Position numbers and translations under genes: made by a program. A model generated the notes under the pieces. It did no database searches. It saw only the letters and a program-made list of their open reading frames with translations, and was not told the DNA's origin. From Alphaproteobacteria bacterium UBA7314 (lineage in GTDB: Bacteria > Pseudomonadota > Alphaproteobacteria > MPNO01 > UBA830): a stretch of 44,902 nucleotides of DNA. The DNA is taken from positions 12,539-57,440 of the forward strand of contig DKQG01000057.1 of the NCBI GenBank assembly GCA_002471575.1. Reading direction: 5' to 3'. Each line of letters opens with the position of its first letter. Position 1 is the first letter of the stretch. Positions 9,019-17,812 of this stretch are shown piece after piece.

Positions 9019-9465
9019 TTACCCGTTGCTGGCTTCGCGCAGCTGCGCGGTTGTGGCTTCGAGCCTATGCGCCAGTTCGCGCATGATTTCGACAGCCATC
9101 CCGGGAAATTCGCTGATCATTCGGAAAAATAAATCCTTGTTGATCGCGAGGGTCGTGATCTCGGTTTCCGCACGAATTGTCGCAGTCCGCGGCACGTCGA
9201 TTAGAATAGCGATTTCGCCAACTAAGTCGTTCTTACCAACCTTCGCGACTGCCATCTCACCCGTCGGAGTATCAATTACGACATCTGCCTGCCCGCTCAA
9301 AATGATATAGGCAGCTTCACCTGGATCACCCTGATGAAAGAGCTCTCCACCGGCCGGGAAGGTCAGGCGTTCGCTGGTAAAAGCAAGCAGCTTCAGCTTT
9401 GACGGTTCGATTTTCGCGAACAGCGGAACGCTGCGCAGGACCTCTACCTCTTCATTCAGGCTCAC
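9019..9465 (-). CDS. Stand-alone cyclic-nucleotide-binding domain protein
   Basis: A 148-residue protein made almost entirely of one CAP/CRP-type cyclic-nucleotide-binding domain (about residues 10-130). The beta-roll FPAGGELFHQGDPGEAAYII is followed by the phosphate-binding cassette LVGEIAILIDVPRTATI, which keeps Glu84 and Arg93 that contact ribose and phosphate in CRP and PKA. No helix-turn-helix follows, so it is a sensor or regulatory subunit and not a transcription factor. The GTG start has a strong AGGAGA upstream. It lies 67 bases downstream of the ABC protein gene, so it probably reports a nucleotide signal to that protein. Ligand (cAMP, cGMP or another) is not determinable. Confidence 0.88.
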   Translation of the reverse strand: MSLNEEVEVLRSVPLFAKIEPSKLKLLAFTSERLTFPAGGELFHQGDPGEAAYIILSGQADVVIDTPTGEMAVAKVGKNDLVGEIAILIDVPRTATIRAETEITTLAINKDLFFRMISEFPGMAVEIMRELAHRLEATTAQLREASNG

Positions 9466-9532
9466 TGGATTCTCCTCGCAGACGTCTCAAAAACCATAAT
9501 TGGATACCGCCGGTTTGTCACATCAAGTCGCA

Positions 9533-12184
9533 CTATTCAGACTTCACGAGCTCGTAAAGTTCGTTACCGTCTTTGTTTAGCTGGTCCCAGTTACCCTGCT
9601 CGATCACCCGGCCGGATTTCATCACAAGAATGTTCTGGAAATCCTGCGCCATAGATGCTCTGTGAACGGCCCATATCAGGCCTCGCCCGTCCATCTCCGA
9701 GCGCATCGCGGTCAAAAGAGCGGACTGCGCCGCGCCATCAAGGCTGCCGGTTGCTTCGTTTAGGATCAGCACATCGGGACGCTTCATAATGGCGCGCGCG
9801 ATTCCGAGCTTCTGCCGCTGGGCCCCAGATAGTCGACCGCCACCGATTCCCACGTGGAAACCGAGACCGACTTCCATGACCGCGGTCCGCAGGTCAAGAT
9901 CGTCTATTACCGCCGACATAATCTCGCCGACACGTTCGGCGCCGCCCGCCTGTCCATAAGCGAGCTTCCCGAAAAGGATGTTATCCTGCAACGTCGCTGC
10001 AGTATTGAAGCCATCGACGTCGAAAAACTCGATACCACCCCGGTACTCCTCCGGCAAGTTTTCCGCAAACGCCTCTCGGGCGACGAGAATTCGATTCTGC
10101 AGCTGCTCATCGATGATCCCCAAACGATGGCGCGCGGGCGAAATCTTGAACGGCAATGAGAGTATCATAGTCCTCTCTTCCGGTCGCAGCGTTCCGACCC
10201 CATCGCGGTTTATACGCGTTAGCACTGCTTGAAATTCCGGTAGATCATCTGAGGAGATGAAGCTGAACTGTTCAAAGAACGGGTGGCCGGCCGGCAGATC
10301 TGCGAACAGTTCGGTCATTGTCGACGCGATCTGCTGACCGGCATCGAGAAGATCGTCTATCAAACCCTGACTTTCGAGCACCGAGATTACGTACTTATTC
10401 CGAGCTAGATTATCCATGTCAAAGGCATCCCCGACGGGGGTGCCGAACAGAAGGTTTTCACCAAGTGTGGCGTTCTCGTTGTACTTTCCGGGATCAAAGC
10501 CTTCAACGAGCGCGGCTATATCGGGATCTGTTAACCGATCCCGAAATTCAGCACGAGCTTTAAGGAATTGGCTGGCGAGGTCAGCCTGGCTGGCTGGGTC
10601 GATGTTGCCGCGTAGACCAAGTGTGTATATATCATCATCCAGCCCGACTATCTGCAGCACGTCGAATATGCGTTTGAGAAGCTCTTCGTCATCGCCCGTT
10701 CCCGTGGCCGCATAATCGATCCAATTCGCATTGGGGTCGTCCGTAGAGTTGCCGGACGCGGTCGCCTCAGCAAGCCATTGATCATGCGCACGACGACCCT
10801 CTTCATCATATGAAGCCTCCCGAAGTGGCACGTGCTGTACGCCATAAAGCAGATTGTCGCGCATTGTGGTAGCGAACAAATACGCTGCCGGCCCAACATA
10901 GGCGAGACGGCGGCCGGTCACGGCTTCCGGCAGGTCTTCTATCTTTTCAGAGCCTATCTGAAGATTGCCACCTGTCGGTTCCAAAAGCCCGGCCAAAAGC
11001 TGCGTAGTCTCTTCCTTGCCCGATCCGCCGCCACCGACAAGTGCCACGTGCTCCGTCATATCAAGCGTGAATGACGCACTATCGACCAAAATAGCCCCGG
11101 TATCATCACCCAGCGAAAGCCCGGAAGCACTGATATCTCCTTTCAGCGCATTGATGCCCTCTGGTTCCCCGAGCTGGCGGTCTTCTTCCATCATACCCGC
11201 AGGCTGGAACTGTTCGATTACCTGCTCGTATTTTATTTTGGCGTCAGCCTGACGCTGATAGAAGTTGAGTAAGTCCTTCCAAGGTGCTGCGAGATCCTTG
11301 TGCGCGGCAATCGCTGCAAACAATGCACCAAATTCAAGATCGCCATTGATCACTAACCACCCGCCGATAGCATAGAAGCAGAACGGACCGAGCTGGTTGA
11401 TCGAGTTGTTAAGAAACTTGATGATGAACTTCCAGATGTATATCTGGAGACGAACGTCGTATATCGCACCGAGGCGACGAGAAAAAACTGCAAGTTCTCG
11501 GCGGGCCGTATTATGCGTGTGAACTTCCTGAATACCGGCCGCCGTTTCACCGATGCTAGCGGAGAGTTCTCGGACGCGTCTGACCCGCTCCTTGCCCATA
11601 AGATTGACGCGTCGTTGCAGTTTGGGAATTAGGTAGCCCTGAAGCGGGTACAGCGCGACAGCAGCCAGCGCCATGATCCAATTTTGAACGAACAAAAACG
11701 CCAGAATGACTAATAGATAACCACCCTGAAAAACCGGCAATTTAAACGCATCGCCGACAAACCCCCCGAGTGGCTCCACCTCAGCGGTGATCATCGTTAC
11801 CATTTCACCGGACGAAGTTTTACGAAACTGCGGTAACGGAAAGCGCAGGATCCGCGCAAAGAGGTCGAATCTCAGGCGCCGCAACATCCTCTCGCCGGTA
11901 ATCCCAGCGTAAAGATTAATGATGTACTTGAAGCCCTGGTTGACGATCACCAGCAGCAGGAAAGCACTGCAAAGCAGCCAGAGGAAACCTGTCTGGTCGA
12001 GCTCAATACCAGCGACTTCGACGGGAAATACCGTGTCCTTGGCAAGGATCGCGTCATCGATAATCATCTTGGGCAGCTGATAGAACGCATACAGGAACGG
12101 GAAGGAGGCAATTGCCATCAGCGTCAGGATGATCTGCTGACGCAGCGAAAACTTTATGATGTAACGATAAATACTTGGTTCCAC
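9533..12184 (-). CDS. Atypical ABC exporter-like protein with degenerate, enlarged nucleotide-binding domain
   Basis: An 883-residue half-transporter-like protein. Residues about 15-320 form a six-helix ABC exporter membrane domain (for example FRKTSSGEMVTMITAEVE in the coupling region). The nucleotide-binding domain begins near 345. Its Walker A is GGGGSGKE (384-391), with the usual Ser/Thr replaced by Glu391. The Q-loop position reads YVGPAAYLF without Gln. The signature LSGAQ is at 785-789, Walker B is VLILNE with Asn809 in place of Asp, Glu810 is kept, and the H-loop His841 is present. Walker A to signature spans about 395 residues, against about 110 in ordinary exporters. The extra segment (about 450-735) contains two more copies of the post-Q-loop motif TLxxNxLFG. 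GTG start with GGCGGGAA upstream. Substrate unknown; ATP hydrolysis may be impaired or differently organised. Confidence 0.85.
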   Translation of the reverse strand: MEPSIYRYIIKFSLRQQIILTLMAIASFPFLYAFYQLPKMIIDDAILAKDTVFPVEVAGIELDQTGFLWLLCSAFLLLVIVNQGFKYIINLYAGITGERMLRRLRFDLFARILRFPLPQFRKTSSGEMVTMITAEVEPLGGFVGDAFKLPVFQGGYLLVILAFLFVQNWIMALAAVALYPLQGYLIPKLQRRVNLMGKERVRRVRELSASIGETAAGIQEVHTHNTARRELAVFSRRLGAIYDVRLQIYIWKFIIKFLNNSINQLGPFCFYAIGGWLVINGDLEFGALFAAIAAHKDLAAPWKDLLNFYQRQADAKIKYEQVIEQFQPAGMMEEDRQLGEPEGINALKGDISASGLSLGDDTGAILVDSASFTLDMTEHVALVGGGGSGKEETTQLLAGLLEPTGGNLQIGSEKIEDLPEAVTGRRLAYVGPAAYLFATTMRDNLLYGVQHVPLREASYDEEGRRAHDQWLAEATASGNSTDDPNANWIDYAATGTGDDEELLKRIFDVLQIVGLDDDIYTLGLRGNIDPASQADLASQFLKARAEFRDRLTDPDIAALVEGFDPGKYNENATLGENLLFGTPVGDAFDMDNLARNKYVISVLESQGLIDDLLDAGQQIASTMTELFADLPAGHPFFEQFSFISSDDLPEFQAVLTRINRDGVGTLRPEERTMILSLPFKISPARHRLGIIDEQLQNRILVAREAFAENLPEEYRGGIEFFDVDGFNTAATLQDNILFGKLAYGQAGGAERVGEIMSAVIDDLDLRTAVMEVGLGFHVGIGGGRLSGAQRQKLGIARAIMKRPDVLILNEATGSLDGAAQSALLTAMRSEMDGRGLIWAVHRASMAQDFQNILVMKSGRVIEQGNWDQLNKDGNELYELVKSE

Positions 12185-12352
12185 GGTGGTTCCCGCCGGT
12201 TTAATGAGACCTATTTTGCACCACTTAACGTTCTTGTACGACAGCCACCTACCCTACAGCAACGCTCTTGTAAGGAGGGATCTCGGCGCATTATGACACC
12301 CGCCTCGTTCTGGACGCGCTGAACCCCCAAGTATTCTGCCTTAAATTGCCGT

Positions 12353-12381
12353 TTGGGACATGCGCAAAGCTGTGCAATATT
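12353..12381 (+). promoter_or_regulatory. Weak promoter candidate for the glycan cluster
   Basis: TTGGGA (12353-12358) and AATATT (12376-12381) are 17 bases apart, 29 bases before the preferred glycosyltransferase ATG. This lies in the 226-base divergent gap (12185-12410) between the ABC protein gene and the glycan cluster. I see no clear operator, hairpin or small gene in the rest of that gap. Matches to consensus are weak. Confidence 0.3.
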
Positions 12382-12410
12382 CTTCGCAATTTTTGGGGTT
12401 GGGTATTCCT

Positions 12411-13631
12411 ATGTCAACAGATACGACGCCGAAACGCGCCTTAATATATAGCCATGACAGTTTCGGTTTGGGGCACCTTCGGCGCTGTCGAGCTATAGCC
12501 CATGCGCTGGTGGACCAGAATCCGAACATGTCGGTCATTATTCTGTCTGGCTCGCCGATTATCGGAAATTTCGATTTCAAGCGGCGGGTGGACTTTGTCC
12601 GGGTGCCCGGGGTTATCAAGCTGCGCAATGGGGATTACACGTCCCACAGCCTGGATCTTGATATCGATCAGACGGTCGCGTTGCGCGCATCCATCATCAG
12701 GCACACCGCGGAAATTTTCGATCCCGATATTTTTATCGTCGACAAAGAGCCCCTGGGCCTTCGGGGCGAGGCCTCCGAAACGCTTGAAATGCTCCGCGAC
12801 CGCGGCACCCCGCTGGTGCTTGGATTGCGGGACGTCATGGACGAGCCGTCCCTACTGGCGCCGGAATGGGAACGCAAGAAAGTCGTCCCTGCGCTAGAAA
12901 GTCTCTACGATGAAATTTGGGTCTATGGCCTGCCGCAGATCTGTGATCCGCTTGCAGAGATATCGCTGCCCGACCAGGTCCGCCGCAAGATGGTCTATAC
13001 GGGATACCTGGAGCGCGAAGGCGCCCGCGGTGCGCCCAATGCCGAACACGCAATTCCGTTCGATCGGCCTTACCTGCTGGTGACGCCGGGCGGTGGCGGT
13101 GATGGCGAAGCGATGGTCGACTGGGTGCTGCGGGCATACGAATCCGATGCCTCACCGCCGTATCCGGCATTGCTGGTTTACGGCCCGTTCATGCGACAGG
13201 AAAAGCAGCTGGAATTTGCCCGGCGCGGCGCGAAGCTGAAGAATGTCGAAGCGATCACGTTCGAAGCTAATATCGAACCGCTGATCCAGGGTGCGTCGGG
13301 CATCGTCGCCATGGGCGGTTACAACACGTTCTGCGAGATCTTGACCTTTGACAAACCGGCTCTGATAATTCCGCGCACTGTCCCCCGTATGGAACAGTTC
13401 ATCCGGGCAGATCGCGCCCAGGAACTGGGCCTTGTGCGTATGCTGGAAGACGACAGCATCCGCAATGCCCGGGATATGGCGACCGCATTGCGCCACCTTC
13501 CGCAGCAGAACCGGCCGTCGGACATCGTCGTACCCGGGCTGCTGGACGGCCTGCCCAATGTCAACAGACTAGCCCGTCGGCTTACCGGTGGTCAGGGCCG
13601 TCGTCTAACGGCCGTCGCGGCCCCGAACTGA
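12411..13631 (+). CDS. MurG-like (GT28-type) glycosyltransferase A
   Basis: A 406-residue GT-B-fold glycosyltransferase, probably cytoplasmic or membrane-peripheral, adding a sugar from a nucleotide donor to a lipid or glycan acceptor. The N-terminal glycine-rich acceptor loop is SHDSFGLGHLRRCRAIAHAL. The C-terminal donor half has LVTPGGGGDGEAMVDW and GIVAMGGYNTFCEIL, the latter equivalent to the nucleotide-sugar contact loop of MurG. ATG 12411 is preferred over an in-frame ATG at 12360 because GGGGTTGGG precedes it and homology-like sequence starts here. It opens the plus-strand glycan cluster and is a paralogue of the gene at 16649. Donor and acceptor are unknown. Confidence 0.85.
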   Translation: MSTDTTPKRALIYSHDSFGLGHLRRCRAIAHALVDQNPNMSVIILSGSPIIGNFDFKRRVDFVRVPGVIKLRNGDYTSHSLDLDIDQTVALRASIIRHTAEIFDPDIFIVDKEPLGLRGEASETLEMLRDRGTPLVLGLRDVMDEPSLLAPEWERKKVVPALESLYDEIWVYGLPQICDPLAEISLPDQVRRKMVYTGYLEREGARGAPNAEHAIPFDRPYLLVTPGGGGDGEAMVDWVLRAYESDASPPYPALLVYGPFMRQEKQLEFARRGAKLKNVEAITFEANIEPLIQGASGIVAMGGYNTFCEILTFDKPALIIPRTVPRMEQFIRADRAQELGLVRMLEDDSIRNARDMATALRHLPQQNRPSDIVVPGLLDGLPNVNRLARRLTGGQGRRLTAVAAPN

Positions 13632-13645
13632 CTGGTCTCACCGTC

Positions 13646-14899
13646 ATGACAGGCCGCACCGCCATTGTTGTAAAGGGGTATCCGCGCCTTTCCGAAACGT
13701 TTATCGCGCAGGAAATTCGAGGCCTCGAAGAGCGCGGCCTTGATATCGAGATTGTGTCTTTAAGGCATCCGACGGATAAGCACACACATCCTGTCCATGC
13801 CGAAATTACGGCGCCGGTAAGGTATATGCCTGAATATCTGTACCGGGAACCCTGGCGAGTGTGGCGGGCGTGGCGTAGCGTTCGGAGGCAGCCTGCCTAC
13901 CGAGTCGTTCGACGCACCTGGCTGCGCGACTTATTCCGCGACTGGACTCCCAACCGGATCCGGCGGTTCGGTCAGGCGCTGGTTTTGGCGCATGAATTGG
14001 CCCCGGATATCGATCATATTCACGTCCATTTTCTGCACACTCCTGCATCGGTCGCTCGATATGCAGCCGCGCTGACCGGCAGATCGTGGACTGTATCAGC
14101 CCATGCAAAGGATATCTGGACGACGCCGGAATGGGAGAAGCGGGAAAAACTGTTGGATGCGGACTGGCTTGTGACCTGCTCGGCATACGCGCGGGACCAT
14201 CTTGCCGCGCTGGACTTCAGTGGGGAAAAAGTTGAACTGGTCTATCACGGTCTAGACGGCGATCGGTTCCCGGCTTCGCCGGACCGAAAACCGCTCAGAG
14301 ACGGCACCGATTCCGAAGATCCGCTGCGGATCCTCTGCGTTGGCCGTGCAGTGGAAAAAAAGGGGCATGACATATTGCTCGATGCGCTGGCCCGGTTGCC
14401 GTCCGCAATAAACTGGCGGCTTTGGCATATCGGCGGCGGCGAATTGCGCGACAAACTTAAAAAGCAGGCCCAACGACTGGGCATATCCGACCGCGTTGTC
14501 TGGTTCGGTGCCCTGCCGCAGGACGAGGTGAGAGACCAATACCGCGAGGCCGATCTTTTCGTGCTGGCCAGCCGAATTAGTAAAGACGGCGACCGCGACG
14601 GGTTGCCTAATGTTTTGATGGAGGCTCAAAGCCAAGGGCTGGCCTGCGTGGCGACAAACGTGTCGGCAATTCATGAGCTGATCATAGACGGCGAAACCGG
14701 CGTTCTGGTGCCACCGGAGGACCCGGAAGCCATGGCTACAGCAATTACCGAACTCGCTGCAAACGCCGAACATCGCCTTTTCCTCGGAAAGAGTGGCGAG
14801 GCACGTGTGCGGAGCGTTTTCTCCTTTACCGCTGGTGTCGACCGGCTGGCGGAAAAACTGGGCGCGGCGGAAGCGGCTTCCGGTCGCGACGCCGCCTAA
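13646..14899 (+). CDS. Glycosyltransferase family 4 protein A
   Basis: A 417-residue retaining GT-B glycosyltransferase. The N-terminal half begins VVKGYPRLSETFIAQEI, a pattern common in enzymes of exopolysaccharide synthesis (colanic acid WcaL-like). The C-terminal half has ILCVGRAVEKKGHDILLDAL (about 228-247) and the donor-site motif DGLPNVLMEA, where the first acid of the usual E-x7-E pair is Asp. SAIHELIIDGETGVLVPPEDP follows, typical for GT4. It starts 14 bases after the previous stop and ends 5 bases before the next start, so it is in an operon. It likely adds a hexose in synthesis of a surface glycan; specificity is unknown. Confidence 0.88.
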   Translation: MTGRTAIVVKGYPRLSETFIAQEIRGLEERGLDIEIVSLRHPTDKHTHPVHAEITAPVRYMPEYLYREPWRVWRAWRSVRRQPAYRVVRRTWLRDLFRDWTPNRIRRFGQALVLAHELAPDIDHIHVHFLHTPASVARYAAALTGRSWTVSAHAKDIWTTPEWEKREKLLDADWLVTCSAYARDHLAALDFSGEKVELVYHGLDGDRFPASPDRKPLRDGTDSEDPLRILCVGRAVEKKGHDILLDALARLPSAINWRLWHIGGGELRDKLKKQAQRLGISDRVVWFGALPQDEVRDQYREADLFVLASRISKDGDRDGLPNVLMEAQSQGLACVATNVSAIHELIIDGETGVLVPPEDPEAMATAITELAANAEHRLFLGKSGEARVRSVFSFTAGVDRLAEKLGAAEAASGRDAA

Positions 14900-14904
14900 G
14901 CGCC

Positions 14905-16056
14905 GTGCGGATTGCTTTTTACGCCCCGATGAAGCCGGCGTCGTCGCCGGTCCCGTCCGGCGACCGCGAGATGGCCCGCAACCTGATCGCCGCGCTGGAA
15001 CGCCATCACCAAGTGGATGTTGCGACAGAATTCGTCAGCCGAGACGGTAAAGGTGATCCCGAAATACAACGGAACCTCGCAACACAGGGTACCGGTGAAG
15101 CCCGCGCATTGATCGAAAATTGGCAAACCGAGACCGTCACAAGGCGCCCCGAGGCATGGTTCACGTACCACGTCTATCACAAGGCACCCGACTGGGTAGG
15201 ACCCGCCGTCAGCGAAGCTTTGAACATCCCCTATTTTATAGCCGAGGTATCGCATGCGCCTAAGCAGGCGGGCGGACCCTGGGACATCGGCTATTGCGCG
15301 GCGGAGAGTGCCATCAGGAATGCCCGGGGCATTTTCGGGCTGTCCGCACTGGACGCCGCCTGCGTACTACCCTTGCTGGACGATCCGGGCCGCTACCACA
15401 AGCTGGCACCATTTACCGATACAAGGCCGTTCGCAAGAGCGATGGAGCGCAAGGCCGAGCACCGGAAAGAAGTTATCGCCCGGTTCGGTTTCCATCCGGC
15501 GGCACCTGTCCTGCTGGCTGTCGGCATGATGCGGGAAGGCGACAAGCTGGCCAGTTACGGTGTGTTGGCGGAAGCGCTGGGCATGCTGTCCCGCAAAGCT
15601 TGGAGTCTTCTAATCGTCGGGGACGGACCGGCCCGTGGCGCGGTTGAAAGCTTCTTTCACGAGGTACCGTCAGAACGCATAGGATTTGCGGGCACTACCG
15701 CACCGGATGGTCTGCCAGGACTGTACGCCGCCGCAGACCTGATGGTCTGGCCGGCGATAAACGAAGCCTTCGGCATGGCGATGCTGGAGGCCCAGGCGAC
15801 AGGGCTTCCCGTCGTCGCCGGACGGACGGGCGGCGTTCCGGATGTCGTGCACGACGGCGAAACCGGCCTGTTGTGCCCGGTAGGAGACACGGCCGCCTTT
15901 GCCAACACGGTGGACCGGCTGCTGGCGGAACCGGGTCGACTGAAGACATACTCGGCCCGCGCGGCTGCACGCGCATCGGCGGAAAACGATATCTCGGCGG
16001 CCGCCGATGCACTGGACCGCATATTGCGCAGCGGTCGAAAGGCGGAAGCAGCATGA
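14905..16056 (+). CDS. Glycosyltransferase family 4 protein B
   Basis: A 383-residue GT-B glycosyltransferase with a GTG start (MRIAFYAPMKPASSPVPSGD), whose Gly/Ser loop matches the N-terminal acceptor loop of GT4 enzymes. The C-terminal domain shows LLAVGMMREGDKLASY, LLIVGDGPARGAV, the complete E-x7-E motif NEAFGMAMLEA and TGGVPDVVHDGETGLLCPVGD. It begins 5 bases after the preceding glycosyltransferase and its TGA overlaps the ATG of the phosphatase gene (ATGA), indicating translational coupling. It differs clearly from the other GT4 in the cluster, so it probably makes a different linkage. Donor sugar cannot be read from sequence. Confidence 0.88.
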   Translation: MRIAFYAPMKPASSPVPSGDREMARNLIAALERHHQVDVATEFVSRDGKGDPEIQRNLATQGTGEARALIENWQTETVTRRPEAWFTYHVYHKAPDWVGPAVSEALNIPYFIAEVSHAPKQAGGPWDIGYCAAESAIRNARGIFGLSALDAACVLPLLDDPGRYHKLAPFTDTRPFARAMERKAEHRKEVIARFGFHPAAPVLLAVGMMREGDKLASYGVLAEALGMLSRKAWSLLIVGDGPARGAVESFFHEVPSERIGFAGTTAPDGLPGLYAAADLMVWPAINEAFGMAMLEAQATGLPVVAGRTGGVPDVVHDGETGLLCPVGDTAAFANTVDRLLAEPGRLKTYSARAAARASAENDISAAADALDRILRSGRKAEAA

Positions 16057-16652
16057 CCCAGATTGCGCTGATCAGGCACGGACCCACGGACTGGAACGCC
16101 GAACACCGGCTGCAGGGTCGCACCGACCGGCCCTTGTCAGACGAAGGCCAAGCCAAGGTATCAGAATGGCATGTGCCGGATACGTACCGTGAATTCGAGT
16201 GGGTTTCGAGCCCCCTGAACCGGGCGCAACAGACCGCGGAGATCCTGTCATTGGAGATCGTCCGCCTGGAACCCGCGATCATCGAAATGGACTGGGGCGC
16301 CTGGGAAGGCCACACTCGTGCCGAACTGGAGGAGATCTACGGCGAGGAGGTTTCCATCCGCGCGGCAAGGGGTCTGGATTTGCGCCCCCATAACGGGGAA
16401 AGCCCGCGCGACGTCCGCGACAGGGTTGCCGCTTGGGCGCGGGACGTCGCCGCCGCGGGCCAACCGACCGGCGCCGTGTGCCATCAGGGAATCATCCGAG
16501 CCGCATTGTCGCTAGCCACCGGATGGAGCATGGTCGGCAAGCCGCCAGAGAAAATGGACTGGGCGAGCGCTCATATCTTCGAGGCCGACGCGGATGGTGG
16601 GTTCGAGGTCGCCGCGCTGAACGTCAGCTTGCTGGATGGCGGCGGCGCATGA
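16053..16652 (+). CDS. Histidine phosphatase family protein
   Basis: A 199-residue phosphoglycerate-mutase-like phosphatase. The catalytic RHG motif is LIRHGPTDWN with His9. SSPLNRAQQTAEIL supplies the second phosphate-binding Arg57, EMDWGAWEG supplies the acid, and AVCHQGIIRA the second catalytic His (usually HGG, here HQG). The ATG overlaps the upstream stop as ATGA, and its own stop overlaps the next ATG. Being embedded between glycosyltransferases suggests it dephosphorylates a sugar phosphate or lipid intermediate of the same pathway, in the way GmhB- or CobC-like enzymes serve theirs. That role is inference; the fold call is firm. Confidence 0.88.
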   Translation: MTQIALIRHGPTDWNAEHRLQGRTDRPLSDEGQAKVSEWHVPDTYREFEWVSSPLNRAQQTAEILSLEIVRLEPAIIEMDWGAWEGHTRAELEEIYGEEVSIRAARGLDLRPHNGESPRDVRDRVAAWARDVAAAGQPTGAVCHQGIIRAALSLATGWSMVGKPPEKMDWASAHIFEADADGGFEVAALNVSLLDGGGA

Positions 16653-17812
16653 CCGCCCCGAAAATTTTTTTCTGGGTCCAGCATCTGCTGGGGATCGGCC
16701 ACCTGAAAAGGACGGCGACGCTGACGCGGGCGTTCCGCCGGCTCGGCATGGAAGTAACCGTCGTTTCCGGTGGTCAAGACGTGCCGGGGCTCGACATCGC
16801 CGACGCCAAACTAATCCAGCTACCCCCGGTCCGCGCGGCAGACAAATACTTCAAGATCCTGATCGACGAGAACGACGCCGAAATCGACGATGCGTTCCGA
16901 GACCGGCGCCGCGCACTTCTGCTGGAGGCATACGCCGCCGAAGCGCCGTCCGTCATTCTGACGGAGCTGTTTCCCTTCGGTCGTCGCCAGTTGCGGGGTG
17001 AACTGACTGCGCTGCTGGAAACCGCGAAGGCGCAACGGGCGCCACCGCTGATCGTCTCGTCGGTCCGCGATATTCTGGTCGAGCCGCCCAAACCCGAAAG
17101 GGTGGAGGAAATGCTGAAGCGAATCGAGACCTATTACGATCGTGTGCTAATCCACGGCGATCCGACGCTGATCCCGTTCGGCGACACCTTCGCCCACGCC
17201 GATCGTATTGTCGACCGGGTCGCCTACAGCGGCTATGTCGTCGATACGCCGCATAAAACGCCCGGCGGTGTAGGAACGGGCGAAGTCATTGTATCCGCCG
17301 GCGGCGGCGCGGTGTCGGAAGAGCTGTTTCGCGCGGCCATGGCGGCGCGGCCGGCGACGACGCTGTCAGATCGCACCTGGCGCATCCTGGCCGGGCATGC
17401 TCTACCCATGAACGTGCTCAGTGCGCTGAAATCCGCGGCGCCGGCCGGCGTCATCGTGGAGCGCGCGCGCACGGATTTCACGACCCTAATGGCGAACTGC
17501 GCCCTGTCAGTCAGTCAGGGAGGATACAATACCGTAATGGAAATGATGGCAGCGCACACCCGCGGCGTAATCGTCCCTTATGCCGGCGGGCTTGAAACCG
17601 AACAAACGCTTCGCGCGCGGCTTCTGGAGAATCGCAGCGGCATCCGCAGCATTCCGGAAGACGCCCTGGATCCGGAAACCCTAGCGCGGGCCGTCGACGA
17701 CGCATTCGCGGCACCCCCGCCGGACGCATCCGGTCTGGATACCGACGGCGCGGATGCCAGCGCTCGCCTGATCGCCGAATGGTTCAGAGATCACAATCGG
17801 GCGACCGCGTGA
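16649..17812 (+). CDS. MurG-like (GT28-type) glycosyltransferase B
   Basis: A 387-residue GT-B glycosyltransferase and paralogue of the one at 12411. The N-terminal loop VQHLLGIGHLKRTATLTRAF parallels that gene's SHDSFGLGHLRRCRAIAHAL. The C-terminal loops VIVSAGGGAVSEEL and SVSQGGYNTVMEMM parallel LVTPGGGGDGEAM and VAMGGYNTFCEIL. YAGGLETEQTLRARLLE is the uracil/ribose-side region. The start at 16649 overlaps the phosphatase stop (ATGA) and the end overlaps the next GTG (GTGA). Two such enzymes in one cluster suggest successive additions of similar sugars, or of the same sugar to two acceptors. Function otherwise unknown. Confidence 0.85.
   Translation: MTAPKIFFWVQHLLGIGHLKRTATLTRAFRRLGMEVTVVSGGQDVPGLDIADAKLIQLPPVRAADKYFKILIDENDAEIDDAFRDRRRALLLEAYAAEAPSVILTELFPFGRRQLRGELTALLETAKAQRAPPLIVSSVRDILVEPPKPERVEEMLKRIETYYDRVLIHGDPTLIPFGDTFAHADRIVDRVAYSGYVVDTPHKTPGGVGTGEVIVSAGGGAVSEELFRAAMAARPATTLSDRTWRILAGHALPMNVLSALKSAAPAGVIVERARTDFTTLMANCALSVSQGGYNTVMEMMAAHTRGVIVPYAGGLETEQTLRARLLENRSGIRSIPEDALDPETLARAVDDAFAAPPPDASGLDTDGADASARLIAEWFRDHNRATA

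Noticed and set aside
10500..11000. Possibility that the ABC protein insertion is a mobile intron or intein
   Set aside because: No splice-junction residues or homing endonuclease motif, and the segment carries ABC-like motifs, pointing to internal duplication.
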